Origin: Undibacterium parvum
Lineage (GTDB): Bacteria; Pseudomonadota; Gammaproteobacteria; Burkholderiales; Burkholderiaceae_D
Length of the DNA: 64,000 bases
Reading direction: 5' to 3'
NCBI RefSeq assembly: GCF_003955735.1
Contig: NZ_CP034464.1
Coordinates: 1,116,001-1,180,000 of the forward strand
A program made the position numbers and the translations under genes. The notes under the pieces are model-generated. The model had not been told where the DNA came from, did not search any database, and worked only from the letters and a program-made list of their open reading frames with translations. Of the stretch, positions 56,008 to 64,000 are shown in pieces (position 1 is the stretch's first letter; each line of letters starts with the position of its first letter).

Positions 56008-56124
56008 GCCTGGAATTTGACGCCCCTAAACATGCGCAAGGAATATTTCCTATACAATTGTTTCGACCGCACTAAAATTGCCTGCATAATTAAACTCTTA
56101 TCCCGCCTTAGCCAAGGACGTATT

Positions 56125-57879
56125 TTGCCTACTACCACACCAAGATCGATACATCTCCGCCTGCCACTCACACTCACCATCGCATTTACTCTGTGCGCGC
56201 CACTGGCGATTGCTCAGTCCGCCGCCACTCTTCCAGTTTACGACACCAGTTACAGCATTTTCAGCCCGGTCACGGCGCGCCATGGCATGGTTGCTAGCGA
56301 ACAGGCGCTGGCTAGCCAGGTCGGACTGGATATTCTCAAGCGCGGTGGCAATGCGGTCGATGCCAGTGTTGCAGTCGGCTTCGCTTTAGCGGTGGTACTA
56401 CCAAATGCCGGGAATATCGGTGGCGGCGGTTTTATGCTGATACATGATGCCAAGAGCGGCAAAGACATTGCCCTCGATTTTAGAGAAATGGCACCGTCGG
56501 CTGCCAGTCGGAATATGTATCTGGACGCAAGCGGCAAAGTAATACCGCGCAGTTCTACCTTTAGTCATCTGGCCGTTGGCGTGCCAGGCACAGTAGCGGG
56601 CCTAGATCTGGCCCTGAGCAAATACGGCAGCATGAAACTCAAGGACCTGATTGCACCCGCCATCAAACTCGCCGAACAAGGTTTTGAAGTCAGCCCGCAT
56701 CTGGCAGAAATGCTCAGCTATAGCCAGCAGCATCTGGGTAAATGGCCAGCAAGCCGCGCAATTTTCTTCAAGGGTGAACGCCCGCTCAAGGCCGGGGAAC
56801 TACTGGTTCAAAAAGATCTGGCACGGTCGCTGCGACTGATAGGAGAGCAAGGCCCCAAGGTTTTTTATGAAGGCGAGATAGCCAAAAAAATCGTCGCGGA
56901 GATGGCGGCACATCAAGGCTTGATTACTAGCGCCGACATGAAAAATTATAAGGCGATAGAACGCCAGCCGGTCACCGGTAATTACCGCGGTTATCAGGTG
57001 CTGTCTATGCCGCCACCTAGCTCTGGTGGTGTGCACATCGTACAGATGCTCAATATGCTAGAAAATTACCCGTTGCGTCAACAAGGCGTCAACAGCGCGC
57101 AAAATCTGCATCTGATGAGCGAAGTCATGAAGCTCGCATACGCTGATAGATCCGAATACCTGGGTGATCCGGATTTTAGCAAAGTGCCGGTAAAAGCGCT
57201 TACCTCGCCCGCTTACGCCAAAGAACTCATCAAAAATATCAATCCCGAACTGGCGACCCCGTCTAGCCAAATTAAGCCAGGTAAATTAGCGCCCTACGAA
57301 AGCGATCAAACCACTCACTATTCGGTGGCGGATCAACATGGTAATGTGGTCGCCACCACCTACACGCTGAACCTCTTATTCGGTAGCGGCATCGTGGCAG
57401 CAGGTACAGGCATCACTTTAAATAATGAGATGGATGATTTTTCTGTCAAAGCCGGAGTACCCAATGCCTTCGGTCTAATCGGCGGTGCCGCCAACGCAGT
57501 CGAGGCAAATAAGCGTCCACTCAGCTCTATGTCCCCCACCATTATTCTGAAAGATGGCAAACCCTTCCTGGCCACTGGCAGCCCGGGTGGAAGTCGCATC
57601 ATCACCACCACGCTACAAATGATATTGAACGTGATCGATCACGGCATGAATGTGGCAGAAGCAACGGTCACCCCGCGCATCCATCAACAGTGGGAGCCCG
57701 ATCAATTACGCATAGAAAAAGGTATAGGAGCAGATACCCAACGCCTGTTAGAGCAAAAAGGGCAAAAAATTATCATCGCTAGACCTATGGGGCGCACCCA
57801 GACCATACAAATTACACCCGTGGGTTTTGAGGGCTACTCAGACCCGCGCAATCCGGATGGCAAGACCTTGGGGTATTAA
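56125..57879 (+). CDS. ggt: Gamma-glutamyltransferase
   Basis: Periplasmic enzyme that cuts or transfers the gamma-glutamyl group of glutathione and related peptides. It is made as a precursor and cuts itself before the nucleophilic Thr, visible in YESDQTTHYSVADQHGNVVATTYTLN (Thr of TTHYSV, about residue 395). Other sites: MVASEQALASQVGLDILKRGGNAVDASVAVGFAL, the GNIGGGGFM oxyanion-type loop, and GSPGGSRIITT near the end. 584 residues from a TTG start with AAGGA 6 bases ahead; longer frames from 56017 lack a ribosome site. A signal peptide (LRLPLTLTIAFTLCAPLAIAQ) follows that start. Confidence 0.94.
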   Translation: MPTTTPRSIHLRLPLTLTIAFTLCAPLAIAQSAATLPVYDTSYSIFSPVTARHGMVASEQALASQVGLDILKRGGNAVDASVAVGFALAVVLPNAGNIGGGGFMLIHDAKSGKDIALDFREMAPSAASRNMYLDASGKVIPRSSTFSHLAVGVPGTVAGLDLALSKYGSMKLKDLIAPAIKLAEQGFEVSPHLAEMLSYSQQHLGKWPASRAIFFKGERPLKAGELLVQKDLARSLRLIGEQGPKVFYEGEIAKKIVAEMAAHQGLITSADMKNYKAIERQPVTGNYRGYQVLSMPPPSSGGVHIVQMLNMLENYPLRQQGVNSAQNLHLMSEVMKLAYADRSEYLGDPDFSKVPVKALTSPAYAKELIKNINPELATPSSQIKPGKLAPYESDQTTHYSVADQHGNVVATTYTLNLLFGSGIVAAGTGITLNNEMDDFSVKAGVPNAFGLIGGAANAVEANKRPLSSMSPTIILKDGKPFLATGSPGGSRIITTTLQMILNVIDHGMNVAEATVTPRIHQQWEPDQLRIEKGIGADTQRLLEQKGQKIIIARPMGRTQTIQITPVGFEGYSDPRNPDGKTLGY

Positions 57880-57917
57880 TAATTTCGCTCAGCCGCGACT
57901 TACAAATCAACGATTAG

Positions 57918-57951
57918 AAAAAAGCCTGGTTCAAGTTCCAGGCTTTTTTTT
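57918..57951 (+). terminator. Terminator after ggt
   Basis: AGCCTGG / CCAGGCT stem with an 8-base loop, followed by T8. Confidence 0.92.
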
Positions 57952-58066
57952 CATATCTCCAGTGCAATTACCTGATCCAAATCAAGTTTCTAAAATTTAA
58001 CTCCCCTAAAATCAGGCGCTAACACAGTTTGGCTAGACCTAGCCGGGCGCGACACGGGAGTAGCAA

Positions 58067-58858
58067 GTGGCAATAGAATTATTCAATGACGGCAAACACA
58101 TTTGTCTGATGTTTAACGACCTCGGCAAAGGTGGCAGTGATGAAGCGGTGCAAGCCAATCAATTTCTGATCGTCTCAGATGGCGAAGGTGCACTGATCGA
58201 CCCTAGCGGCAATCTCACCTACAATAACCTGGTGCTGGAGCTACAAAAACATATCCCAAAAAAACAGCTGAAATATCTATTTGCCTCCCATCAGGATCCC
58301 GATATTATCGGCGCACTCGATAAGTGGTTATTCAGCACAGAATGTCAGCTCTACGTCTCGTCTCTGTGGTCGCGCTTTGTTCCCCATTTTTGCAATCTCA
58401 ATCGCGCCGATGGCCGTATCACCGGCATTCCCGATGAAGGTATGGCTATCCATTTGCGCGACACCACGGTGTACGCGGTACCGGCGCATTTTTTACACGC
58501 AGAAGGCAATTTTCAGTTTTACGACAGTAAATCAAAAATTCTATTCTCCGGCGACATGGGCGCCTCTATGGTCGATGCGCACGAAATTAGCGAGCCGATC
58601 AAAACAAAAGACGAGTTCTATGCGCAGCTACACAGTATGAGCGGCTTCCATAAGCGCTATATGGTGTCGAATAAGGTCTGCAGGTTCTGGGTAAATATGG
58701 TGCGCCAAATGGAGGTGCAGATGCTAGTGCCGCAACATGGCCGCTACCTGGTTGGCGAGGCGATTCCCGCGTTCTTAGACTGGATAGAAAATTTGCAATG
58801 CGGTGTCGATCTATTTACCCAGGAACATTACCGCTTCCGCTTGCAGTCGCGCACTTAA
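58067..58858 (+). CDS. MBL-fold protein, oxygen-binding di-iron (ODP/FprA-like)
   Basis: 263 residues with the metallo-beta-lactamase fold of flavodiiron proteins but no flavodoxin domain. The motif set fits the ODP class: FLIVSDGEGALIDPSG, LFASHQDPDIIGALDKWL (H-x-D/E-x-D-x-x-G, with Gln after the first His), PAHFLHAEGNFQFYDSKSKILFSGDMGAS (His and Asp ligands) and VPQHGRYLVG (last His). ODP proteins bind oxygen at the di-iron site and act as sensors or reductases. Start is GTG with GGGAG 7 bases ahead. No chemoreceptor or rubredoxin gene is adjacent; the role is open. Confidence 0.82.
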   Translation: MAIELFNDGKHICLMFNDLGKGGSDEAVQANQFLIVSDGEGALIDPSGNLTYNNLVLELQKHIPKKQLKYLFASHQDPDIIGALDKWLFSTECQLYVSSLWSRFVPHFCNLNRADGRITGIPDEGMAIHLRDTTVYAVPAHFLHAEGNFQFYDSKSKILFSGDMGASMVDAHEISEPIKTKDEFYAQLHSMSGFHKRYMVSNKVCRFWVNMVRQMEVQMLVPQHGRYLVGEAIPAFLDWIENLQCGVDLFTQEHYRFRLQSRT

Positions 58859-58869
58859 TCAGCGCCAGC

Positions 58870-60852
58870 CTATTGCGCCCGAAACACCTGGGCAAACATA
58901 GGTAGCAAGAGCTTATTGCCGTATTCGCTGAGATGATTATCATCGTGATACAAAGGCCTGCCATCCTTACTACCGTAACAGCGACCGTCGTGGCACAAAT
59001 AAGGCAGCGGATCGAGTATTTGCACGCCACATTGCGCATGCGCTGCGTCTTGCGCGGCCCATACCCATTCATTGCGCGCATGATAGTCTTTCAGAGATAT
59101 CGAAATATCCGTCTCCAGCCCAAAAGCCATACGACGCGACTGCAGGCGCGGCACATCCACGCCCATCTCGGGGATGGGGCGCATCAGGTAGACCTGCCGA
59201 CCCTGCGCCAATTGACAAGACGATTTGCGTATGGCATCGGCGAATTCCTTAAAAAATTCATTCGTCATACTGGCGTAGGTTTTTGAAAAAAACATAGGTG
59301 GCGCTTCTTGCTTTAGCTGCGTCTCACGCGAATATTCCGGATAGCGATTCACAATCAACAGAGGTACGCTGGGCGGCAAACTCTGCATACGCGCACTGGC
59401 CCAATTAATAAATCCGCTGCATTGGTAATCTTTACGGATGCTGCCGGCGTCGGAAATGAGCTGCATTCCCGGCACAAAAGCGCAACCACTGTAGGTCCAT
59501 TGCACCACACCCGCACCAACCTCCGGCTGAGCTTGCGCCAATGCCGTGACGATCGCCCCCGCATGACTATCGCCGGCCAGGATCAGCTTCCACTTCTGGC
59601 CACCGTATAGGCAGGAGGGTGATTCTATCCCCTGGTGTGCATGACACTGTTCTCGGCGCGGATTGGTATTATTTGCCTCGGCCGCCGCCAATTCTATCGC
59701 GCTGGCAAAACGCCCCGCTAAGCCGCTCTGCATACGTACCAGCATTGCTGGCAACAACACGCAGCTAGCGGCCAGTGCTAATCCCAGCATCGCTGGCATT
59801 GCGCGCTTAATCGCTAATACTTTACGGCTAGGGTTTTCTACCAACAAAAACGATAAATGTCCCAGTAGCAGCGTGAGTAAAATTCCGGCAAACGTCGCCA
59901 GATAATGCGTATTCAACTCGGCATACACTAAGGCCACGCACACGGGCCAATGCCATAGATACAGTGAATACGAGCGGTCTCCCAGCCATTGTGCAGCGCG
60001 GCTAGCAGTCCAAACAGAGGCCCGATTTAGCCACAAAATCAACATCGCAGCCAGCACCGGCAAGGCGGCGCGATATCCCGGCCAGGCAGTCGTCTTATCA
60101 AACAGCGCGACCGACGCCAGTATCAACCCAAAGGCCAGTGCCTGCAGCCAGCGCGCCATTGCGGGCGCTAGCTTGGGCCGCGCACTGGCCATAAACACCA
60201 AGCCACCCGCCAACATTTCCCAGGCTCGCGTGTGCAGTAAATAAAACGCCATACTAGGCAGGAAAGCTGTGACCCAGAGCGAGGCTGAAAATGACAGCAA
60301 TAGCGCACCCAGTAGCACGGCTATTTGCATGCGCCGGCCCGGCCAGAGTCGCCATGCGCCCCACAGCAGTAGCGGCAAAATTAAATAGAATTGCCACTCC
60401 ACAGAAAGTGACCAGGTGTGCAGCAACCATTTATCGTGGGATGCCAGATCAAAATATCCGGCCTCATCCCAGTACTTGAGATTCGACACAAACAGCAGAC
60501 TGGCGATGACATGCGTGCCCAGCATCAGGTAATCGGGGGGCATCAACAAAAACCAGCCGAACCCGAGCAAGATGGCACATAAAACCAGCAGCGCTGGCAA
60601 GATCCGTCTGGCTCTGGCCAGATAAAAATCCGGGATGGAAAAATGTCCCTGCTGCAAACCTTTGATGACGATGCCCGTCATCAAAAATCCAGAGATCACA
60701 AAAAAGATGTCGACCCCGACAAAGCCACCGCCAAAACCAGGCACCCCGAAATGATAGAGAATCACCACGGCGACCGCCCAGGCGCGCAGGCCATTGATGT
60801 CGCTTCTAAACGAAGACCTAGTCGTCATGGAGGGTGAATATTCGATACTCAT
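58870..60852 (-). CDS. Acyltransferase with SGNH domain (OafA/YrhL family)
   Basis: Inner-membrane O-acyltransferase that decorates surface polysaccharide or peptidoglycan. The N-terminal ~380 residues are the Acyl_transf_3 domain: DINGLRAWAVAVVILYHFG, GFVGVDIFFVISGFLMT, YLARARRILPAL and about ten membrane helices. The C-terminal ~250 residues are an SGNH hydrolase-like domain: ILAGDSHAGAIVTALAQ (Ser), and DDNHLSEYGNKLLLP with the Asp-His pair. 660 residues, usual for fusion members. No glycosyltransferase gene is nearby, so the acceptor is unknown. Confidence 0.92.
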   Translation of the reverse strand: MSIEYSPSMTTRSSFRSDINGLRAWAVAVVILYHFGVPGFGGGFVGVDIFFVISGFLMTGIVIKGLQQGHFSIPDFYLARARRILPALLVLCAILLGFGWFLLMPPDYLMLGTHVIASLLFVSNLKYWDEAGYFDLASHDKWLLHTWSLSVEWQFYLILPLLLWGAWRLWPGRRMQIAVLLGALLLSFSASLWVTAFLPSMAFYLLHTRAWEMLAGGLVFMASARPKLAPAMARWLQALAFGLILASVALFDKTTAWPGYRAALPVLAAMLILWLNRASVWTASRAAQWLGDRSYSLYLWHWPVCVALVYAELNTHYLATFAGILLTLLLGHLSFLLVENPSRKVLAIKRAMPAMLGLALAASCVLLPAMLVRMQSGLAGRFASAIELAAAEANNTNPRREQCHAHQGIESPSCLYGGQKWKLILAGDSHAGAIVTALAQAQPEVGAGVVQWTYSGCAFVPGMQLISDAGSIRKDYQCSGFINWASARMQSLPPSVPLLIVNRYPEYSRETQLKQEAPPMFFSKTYASMTNEFFKEFADAIRKSSCQLAQGRQVYLMRPIPEMGVDVPRLQSRRMAFGLETDISISLKDYHARNEWVWAAQDAAHAQCGVQILDPLPYLCHDGRCYGSKDGRPLYHDDNHLSEYGNKLLLPMFAQVFRAQ

Positions 60853-61010
60853 AGACGTCTAGAGTATCAAAATATTATCGATAGAATTTATCACAAACAC
60901 AACAACACTCAAGATTACGCAAGATGGCGAAACTATCCTGCATCCTTCGCTTAGGCTAATGTGTATATCCTCACAGCGCGTCTTTTTCTTACCACAAAAT
61001 GTAGTCAGCT

Positions 61011-61919
61011 TCAGCGCAAACCTAGCCATAGACCTAGGGGCACAAACACCAGCGCGGCCAGATTGCCTAATAAGACTATCGAGGCGACTTTATCCGGTTC
61101 TTGCTGATATTGCTCGGCCACCATGAAGCAAAATACGGCGGGCGGCAAGGCGGCAAACAGATACATCTGGCCGCGCTGGGTCGCGCTCAGTGGCAACACC
61201 TGCTCTAGCAAGAGCGCCATGAGGATGCCTGCGAGCGGGCAGACGATGGCGCCGACCATGCCTATGCGCCAGCTAGAGAAATTAATATCGAGCATGCGCA
61301 CGCCCAGCGCAAACAACATGATAGGGATGCAGGCATCGCCCAACATCTTGAGTGCGGTAAATAAGAATATCGGCAAACGCCATTGCAGCAGGGCAAACAG
61401 CATACCCGCCATCATCGCCAGCATCATGGGGCTGAGTAAAAACTTAAACGGCGAAGCTTTATGATCAGGGTGGCCGCGCTGAATAATCATGATACCGACC
61501 GTGAAATACACTAGGTTGCAGGCCATGAACAGCGCCACCGCAGCCGACAAACCGCTGGCACCAAACGCCAAGGCTGCCAGTGGCAAGCCCATATTCCCGC
61601 AATTGTTGTACATCATGGGCGGCACAAAACTGCGCACATCGTAGCCAAACAGGCGCGCCACCGGCCAGGCCAATAAGCCGGAACCGAGTGCAATCAGGCA
61701 GCCCGCCAGGATCAGCCAGGCATTGTGCGCCACATCAAAATCCTTGGCGGCTAAGGCGGTAAATACCAGTAGCGGGCACAGCACATCCATGCTGACCCGA
61801 TTCACCGCCAGCATATCGTCTTTGAGCCCCTCGCCCTTGTAGCGGGCATACGCGTAACCGAGACCGATGATAATAAATACCGGCAAAATAATGGCAATGA
61901 TGCGGTTAAAAATATCCAA
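61011..61919 (-). CDS. AEC family transporter (auxin efflux carrier type)
   Basis: Ten-helix membrane carrier, 302 residues. Start is TTG with AGAG ahead; no ATG is available before the first helix (IIAIILPVFIIIGLGYAYAR). Typical AEC features: the NRVSMDVLCPLLVFTALA segment, PPMMYNNCGNMGLPLAALAFG crossover loop with the conserved Asn-Asn-x-Gly-Asn-x-Gly, and an internal repeat in the second half. Bacterial members often carry malate or amino-acid-related anions. It lies downstream of an Lrp-type gene on the same strand. Confidence 0.9.
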   Translation of the reverse strand: MDIFNRIIAIILPVFIIIGLGYAYARYKGEGLKDDMLAVNRVSMDVLCPLLVFTALAAKDFDVAHNAWLILAGCLIALGSGLLAWPVARLFGYDVRSFVPPMMYNNCGNMGLPLAALAFGASGLSAAVALFMACNLVYFTVGIMIIQRGHPDHKASPFKFLLSPMMLAMMAGMLFALLQWRLPIFLFTALKMLGDACIPIMLFALGVRMLDINFSSWRIGMVGAIVCPLAGILMALLLEQVLPLSATQRGQMYLFAALPPAVFCFMVAEQYQQEPDKVASIVLLGNLAALVFVPLGLWLGLR

Positions 61920-61950
61920 GCTTTACTCTCTGTCTTTAGCGTTAGAAGGC

Positions 61951-62032
61951 ATATACTCCCTCATTTTTTTAATAATATCTGCTACTTGCGCATATATTCA
62001 TTGCGCGAAATAAAAATACCCACCCCCAGTAT
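61951..62032. repeat. R5 repeat, second copy (82 bp)
   Basis: Same length and layout as 7273-7354. Hairpin TTGCGCA / TGCGCGA where one C-G pair is replaced by G-C on both sides. It begins just after the lrp-type stop, when read on the minus strand, and runs to about 30 bases before the transporter start. Confidence 0.75.
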
Positions 62033-62033
62033 C

Positions 62034-62510
62034 CTATTTTACGGTTTTTAAGATAGCGTAGTCTAAAGGCAGGGCGGTGGTGCTTTTAATCACTTCCATG
62101 ACGAAGCTGGAACTGACATCCTGCAGATCAGCGACCCGTATCAGCTTCTTGTAGGCGACATCAAAACCGGCCATGTCTGGCACATGCATTTTTAGCAGAT
62201 AATCGATCTCGCCGCTCATGCGAAAAATCTCGACGATCTCAGGAATGTCGCGCACCCCCGCGATAAAGCGCTGCATCCAGGCCTCATTATGTTGCGCCGC
62301 CTTTAAAGCCACCATCACCGTCAGCCCCAGATTAAGCTTAGTCGGATCACACAAGACGACCTGCTGGCGGATCACGCCCTCTTCTTGCAGTTTTTGCACG
62401 CGGCGCCAGCAAGGTGTTACCGACAAATGCACGGCCTGAGCCAGATCGGCCAGCGCTACCGAGGCGTCCTTTTGCAATATAGCGAGTATTTCGAGATCTT
62501 TTTTATCCAT
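62034..62510 (-). CDS. Lrp/AsnC family transcriptional regulator
   Basis: 158 residues. N-terminal helix-turn-helix (DKKDLEILAILQKDASVALADLAQAVHLSVTPCWRRVQKLQEEGVI) and a C-terminal RAM ligand-binding domain (MSGEIDYLLKMHVPDMAGFDVAYKKLI). It is divergent from the MetC-like gene with a 155-base gap, so it is likely to control that gene, itself and possibly the transporter. The ligand is probably an amino acid. Confidence 0.94.
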   Translation of the reverse strand: MDKKDLEILAILQKDASVALADLAQAVHLSVTPCWRRVQKLQEEGVIRQQVVLCDPTKLNLGLTVMVALKAAQHNEAWMQRFIAGVRDIPEIVEIFRMSGEIDYLLKMHVPDMAGFDVAYKKLIRVADLQDVSSSFVMEVIKSTTALPLDYAILKTVK

Positions 62511-62665
62511 AAACTCTACTTTATAGAAAATTATTCTCTAATTCATGAAAATTAGAGTGATTTTTGGAAAATAATTCCCCGTCAACATTGTTAGGATAGC
62601 GCCTATACTCAATTGCAGCAGCTGCACTTTTCATTTAAGCCGCGCTGCCACTACAAGGACACAAC

Positions 62666-63910
62666 ATGCACAAGCCCACCCCACAATGGCAAATGGATAC
62701 CCTGCTGACCCACGCTGGCCGCAAGGGCAAAGCGCATAGCGGCCCAGTCAATCCGCCAGTGATACGCGCATCCACCATGTTGTTCCCAAATGTCGCTGCC
62801 TTAAATAAAGCCAGCGGCACCCGTGGCATCTACGGTCGCCACGGCAACGAAACCACGCACGCGCTAGAACATGCACTGTGCGCCGCCGAAGGTGCGGCCG
62901 CCTGTCTGTTGACGCCATCCGGCCTGTCCGCCATCACCACCACCCTGCTCGCTTTGCTGCAGCCGGGCGACCATTTGTTGATGGTCGACACCACCTACGA
63001 TCCTACCCGTTTATTTTGCGAAGGCATGCTCAAGCAAATCGGTGTCAGCACCACCTATTACGATCCATTGATAGGCGCCGGCATCAGCGCACTGATGCAG
63101 CCCAATACCAAAGTGGTGTTCGTAGAATCACCTGGCTCGCTCACTTTTGAAGTGCAAGATATTCCCGCCATCGCCAAGATCGCGCATGCGCAAGGCGCTT
63201 TGGTGGTGTCCGACAGCACCTGGGCCACACCGATAGGCTGGTCTAGCTTTGAGCTGGGCATCGATGTCTCGCTACACGCCGCCACCAAATACATCGTCGG
63301 CCATTCCGATGCGCTGATGGGTATCATCCTCACCACTGCGGCCTTGGCCGAGCGCCTGCGCTGCACTTACAAGCAACTCGGCTTAACCATCAGCGGCGAC
63401 GATGCGGCACTGGCGCTACGCGGTTTGCGCACGCTGTCGGCGCGTCTGGCGATGCACAGAAGCAGCGCGCACCAGATCGCCACCTGGTTGAAAGCGCAGC
63501 CTGAAATTGCCGAGGTGCTCTACCCGCCTATGGAAGGCAGCGCCGGCCATGCCATTTGGAAACGCGATTTCCGCCCTGAATATGCCTGCGGCCTGATGGG
63601 CGCGGTATTCCGTGCGGATATTAGCGAGGAGCAAGTGGCCGCGTTAATCGACCGTACTGAGCTGTTCGGCATAGGCTTTAGCTGGGGCGGTTTTGAAAGT
63701 CTGATACTTCCCACCGCGCCGCGCCACTGCCGCAGTATCAACGCTGAGCACTGGCAAGCGCCGATGATGCGCCTGCATGTAGGCTTGGAAGGCGTACAGG
63801 ATTTGATCAGCGATCTGGAGTGTGGCTTCGATGTCTTACGCACGATGCAAGTAAAGCAAGCGACGATGACTATGCCGATCAACACGACAAGCCACAAAAC
63901 AGCGGCCTGA
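62666..63910 (+). CDS. metC: Cystathionine beta-lyase-like PLP enzyme
   Basis: Cys/Met metabolism PLP-dependent enzyme, 414 residues. Marks: TLLTHAGRKG start, YGRHGNETTHALEHAL, AAEGAAACLLTPSGLSAI, the PLP Asp/Ser region VVSDSTWATP and the Schiff-base Lys in SLHAATKYIVGHSDALMG. The C-terminal FGIGFSWGGFESLILP is typical of the MetC branch (WGG), which cleaves cystathionine to homocysteine, pyruvate and ammonia. AAGGA precedes ATG. Divergent from an Lrp-type regulator. Confidence 0.92.
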   Translation: MHKPTPQWQMDTLLTHAGRKGKAHSGPVNPPVIRASTMLFPNVAALNKASGTRGIYGRHGNETTHALEHALCAAEGAAACLLTPSGLSAITTTLLALLQPGDHLLMVDTTYDPTRLFCEGMLKQIGVSTTYYDPLIGAGISALMQPNTKVVFVESPGSLTFEVQDIPAIAKIAHAQGALVVSDSTWATPIGWSSFELGIDVSLHAATKYIVGHSDALMGIILTTAALAERLRCTYKQLGLTISGDDAALALRGLRTLSARLAMHRSSAHQIATWLKAQPEIAEVLYPPMEGSAGHAIWKRDFRPEYACGLMGAVFRADISEEQVAALIDRTELFGIGFSWGGFESLILPTAPRHCRSINAEHWQAPMMRLHVGLEGVQDLISDLECGFDVLRTMQVKQATMTMPINTTSHKTAA

Positions 63911-63945
63911 TTGCTGATGCGTGAAATGCCGCTGACCTAGTCCAG

Positions 63946-63970
63946 AGACGCATAGCCATGCGTCTTTTTT
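63946..63970 (+). terminator. Terminator after metC
   Basis: AGACGCAT / ATGCGTCT stem with AGCC loop and a T run, 36 bases after the stop. Confidence 0.92.
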
Positions 63971-64000
63971 GTTTGAATTCTTGACAAGAAAGACGATCAG

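Overview
The window looks like a chromosomal segment of a Gram-negative betaproteobacterium of the Burkholderiales, most likely Oxalobacteraceae (an Undibacterium- or Herminiimonas-like genome). The evidence is the pair of Burkholderiales-type 16-strand porins, the thiCSGDE order behind a TPP riboswitch, coq7, and the block TPR lipoprotein - lolB - ispE - tRNA-Gln - prs - rplY. The family assignment is inference from gene content; no rRNA or other marker here settles it.

Layout. 1-5 kb: two porins, coq7 and a putative Na+/H+ antiporter. 5-12.4 kb: uvrD, then the thiamine operon thiC-thiS-thiG-thiD-thiE on the minus strand, led by a TPP riboswitch and split between thiS and thiG by two small inverted-repeat elements. 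12.5-21.7 kb: a TPR-GGDEF diguanylate cyclase, an S46 dipeptidyl-peptidase, and a sigma54 aldehyde dehydrogenase module (acoR-type activator, divergent aldehyde dehydrogenase, DUF779 protein) with a visible -24/-12 promoter. 21.9-34.4 kb: the accessory part. It holds a secreted sphingomyelinase-like phosphodiesterase, a three-gene cassette of two related unknown proteins plus a DyP-type peroxidase, an OmpA-family protein, an AT-rich lipoprotein locus with a truncated TadE-like gene, three small single-domain genes, and a LytS/LytT-type two-component pair. Six copies of a ~75-bp palindrome punctuate this part. 34.5-39.4 kb: an alpha/beta hydrolase - ABC-2 exporter operon and mutY. 39.9-47.6 kb: a TonB-dependent receptor, an internally deleted peptidyl-prolyl isomerase, and a locus that looks built to use collagen: an M9-type (collagenase-like) lipoprotein divergent from a trans-3-hydroxyproline dehydratase / M24 peptidase / pyrroline-2-carboxylate reductase operon. 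47.7-64 kb: mostly core genes (dynamin-like GTPase, mutM, TPR lipoprotein, lolB, ispE, tRNA-Gln, prs, rplY, ggt, an MBL/ODP-like protein, an OafA-type acyltransferase, an AEC transporter, an Lrp regulator and a MetC-like PLP enzyme).

Four families of short dispersed repeats have more than one copy here: (R1) elements bounded by the ACTGTTCAGC inverted repeat; (R2) the GCGCATATTCCATGCG palindromes; (R3) AGGACTTACGCAAAAT palindromes; (R5) an 82-bp element with a hairpin kept by a compensatory change. They sit inside the thi operon, inside the leader of the aldehyde dehydrogenase, next to the DyP cassette and at the break of the TadE-like gene, so they appear to have shaped the accessory part. 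I see no insertion sequence with a transposase, no prophage and no CRISPR array. The best candidates for something undescribed are the DyP cassette and the compact collagen/hydroxyproline locus.
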